This document shows, piece by piece, positions 5,527-5,766 of a DNA stretch of 5,766 nucleotides; position 1 is the first letter of the stretch, and each line of letters starts with the position of its first letter. The stretch spans positions 1 to 5,766 of the forward strand of contig JANQGB010000628.1 in assembly GCA_028277545.1 (NCBI GenBank). Reading direction: 5' to 3'. A program made the position numbers and the translations under genes. The notes under the pieces were generated by a model. The model worked only from the letters and a program-made list of their open reading frames with translations, made no database searches and was not told the origin of the DNA. Source of the stretch: Phycisphaerae bacterium (GTDB taxonomy: Bacteria > Planctomycetota > Phycisphaerae > UBA1845).

Positions 5527-5766
5527 ATGGCATCGATCGATAAAGAGAAACTGGGCGAATACCTGTCCGCCTACCTGGACGACGAACTGAGCGACGCGGA
5601 GCATCGCGAAGTCGAGCAACTGATCGCCCGCGACCCGCAGGCCCACGCCCTGCTGGAGGAGTTGCGCCAGACGGTCGGGCTGGTGCAGGATCTGCCACGC
5701 GGTACGGCGCCGCCGTCGTTAGTCGAGGATCTGACCTCAGCGGCGGAACGATTCCAACTGTTGGGC
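5527..5766 (+). CDS. Probable anti-sigma factor (partial, N-terminal 80 residues)
   Basis: The frame opens at ATG 5527, 4 bp after the sigma stop, and is still open at the right edge. The 80 visible residues are acidic and helical. They follow the layout of the N-terminal anti-sigma domain found beside ECF factors: LGEYLSAYLDDELSDAEHREVEQLI, split as residues 9-20 and 21-33, then RDPQAHALLEELR (35-47), then a Pro-containing LPRGTAPPSLVEDL segment (57-70). The usual zinc ligands H-x3-C-x2-C are missing: there is no cysteine, and the only histidines are His26 and His40. If it is an anti-sigma factor it binds without zinc. A membrane helix, if present, lies beyond the window. AGGA at 5512-5515 is the nearest ribosome-site match, so translation probably depends on coupling to the sigma gene. 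The call rests mainly on context plus this pattern. Confidence 0.78.
   Translation, partial: MASIDKEKLGEYLSAYLDDELSDAEHREVEQLIARDPQAHALLEELRQTVGLVQDLPRGTAPPSLVEDLTSAAERFQLLG

Overview
The window is GC-rich bacterial DNA, probably from a Planctomycetota bacterium, perhaps Phycisphaerae-like. That placement is inference. It rests on the composition, on a short cysteine-free anti-sigma-type protein directly behind an ECF sigma gene, and on a large secreted lipoprotein built from eukaryote-like modules with a C-terminal DNDGDGxxD tail. Myxobacteria and other large-genome groups carry similar modules, so it is not proven. No rRNA, tRNA, CRISPR array, insertion sequence or phage gene was seen.

Layout: (1) 1-1045, minus strand: the N-terminal 348 codons of a membrane-anchored, helical, TPR-like protein of unknown function that runs off the left edge. 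(2) 1046-1338: a divergent intergenic region. (3) 1339-3963, plus: an 874-residue lipoprotein combining a matrixin-type zinc protease, calcium-binding thrombospondin-3-type loops, a cysteine-containing linker, a jelly-roll-like domain, a six-repeat YWTD beta-propeller and a calcium-loop tail. (4) 3964-4113: a short convergent spacer without a clear terminator. (5) 4114-4629, minus: an FxsA-family membrane protein. (6) 4630-4901: a divergent regulatory region with two promoter candidates and several symmetric elements. (7) 4902-5522, plus: an ECF (RpoE-like) sigma factor. (8) 5527 to the right edge, plus: the start of its probable anti-sigma partner.

The sigma and anti-sigma genes lie 4 bp apart and should form one translationally coupled operon. 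Just upstream is a close match to an ECF promoter (GGAAC, 16 bp, CGTC), which suggests the sigma factor activates its own gene. The lipoprotein and the TPR-like gene are divergently transcribed from a shared 293-bp region, but nothing in the sequence ties their functions together or to the sigma operon. The most distinctive object is the lipoprotein: its domain order is unusual, and its propeller shows signs of a three-blade internal duplication.
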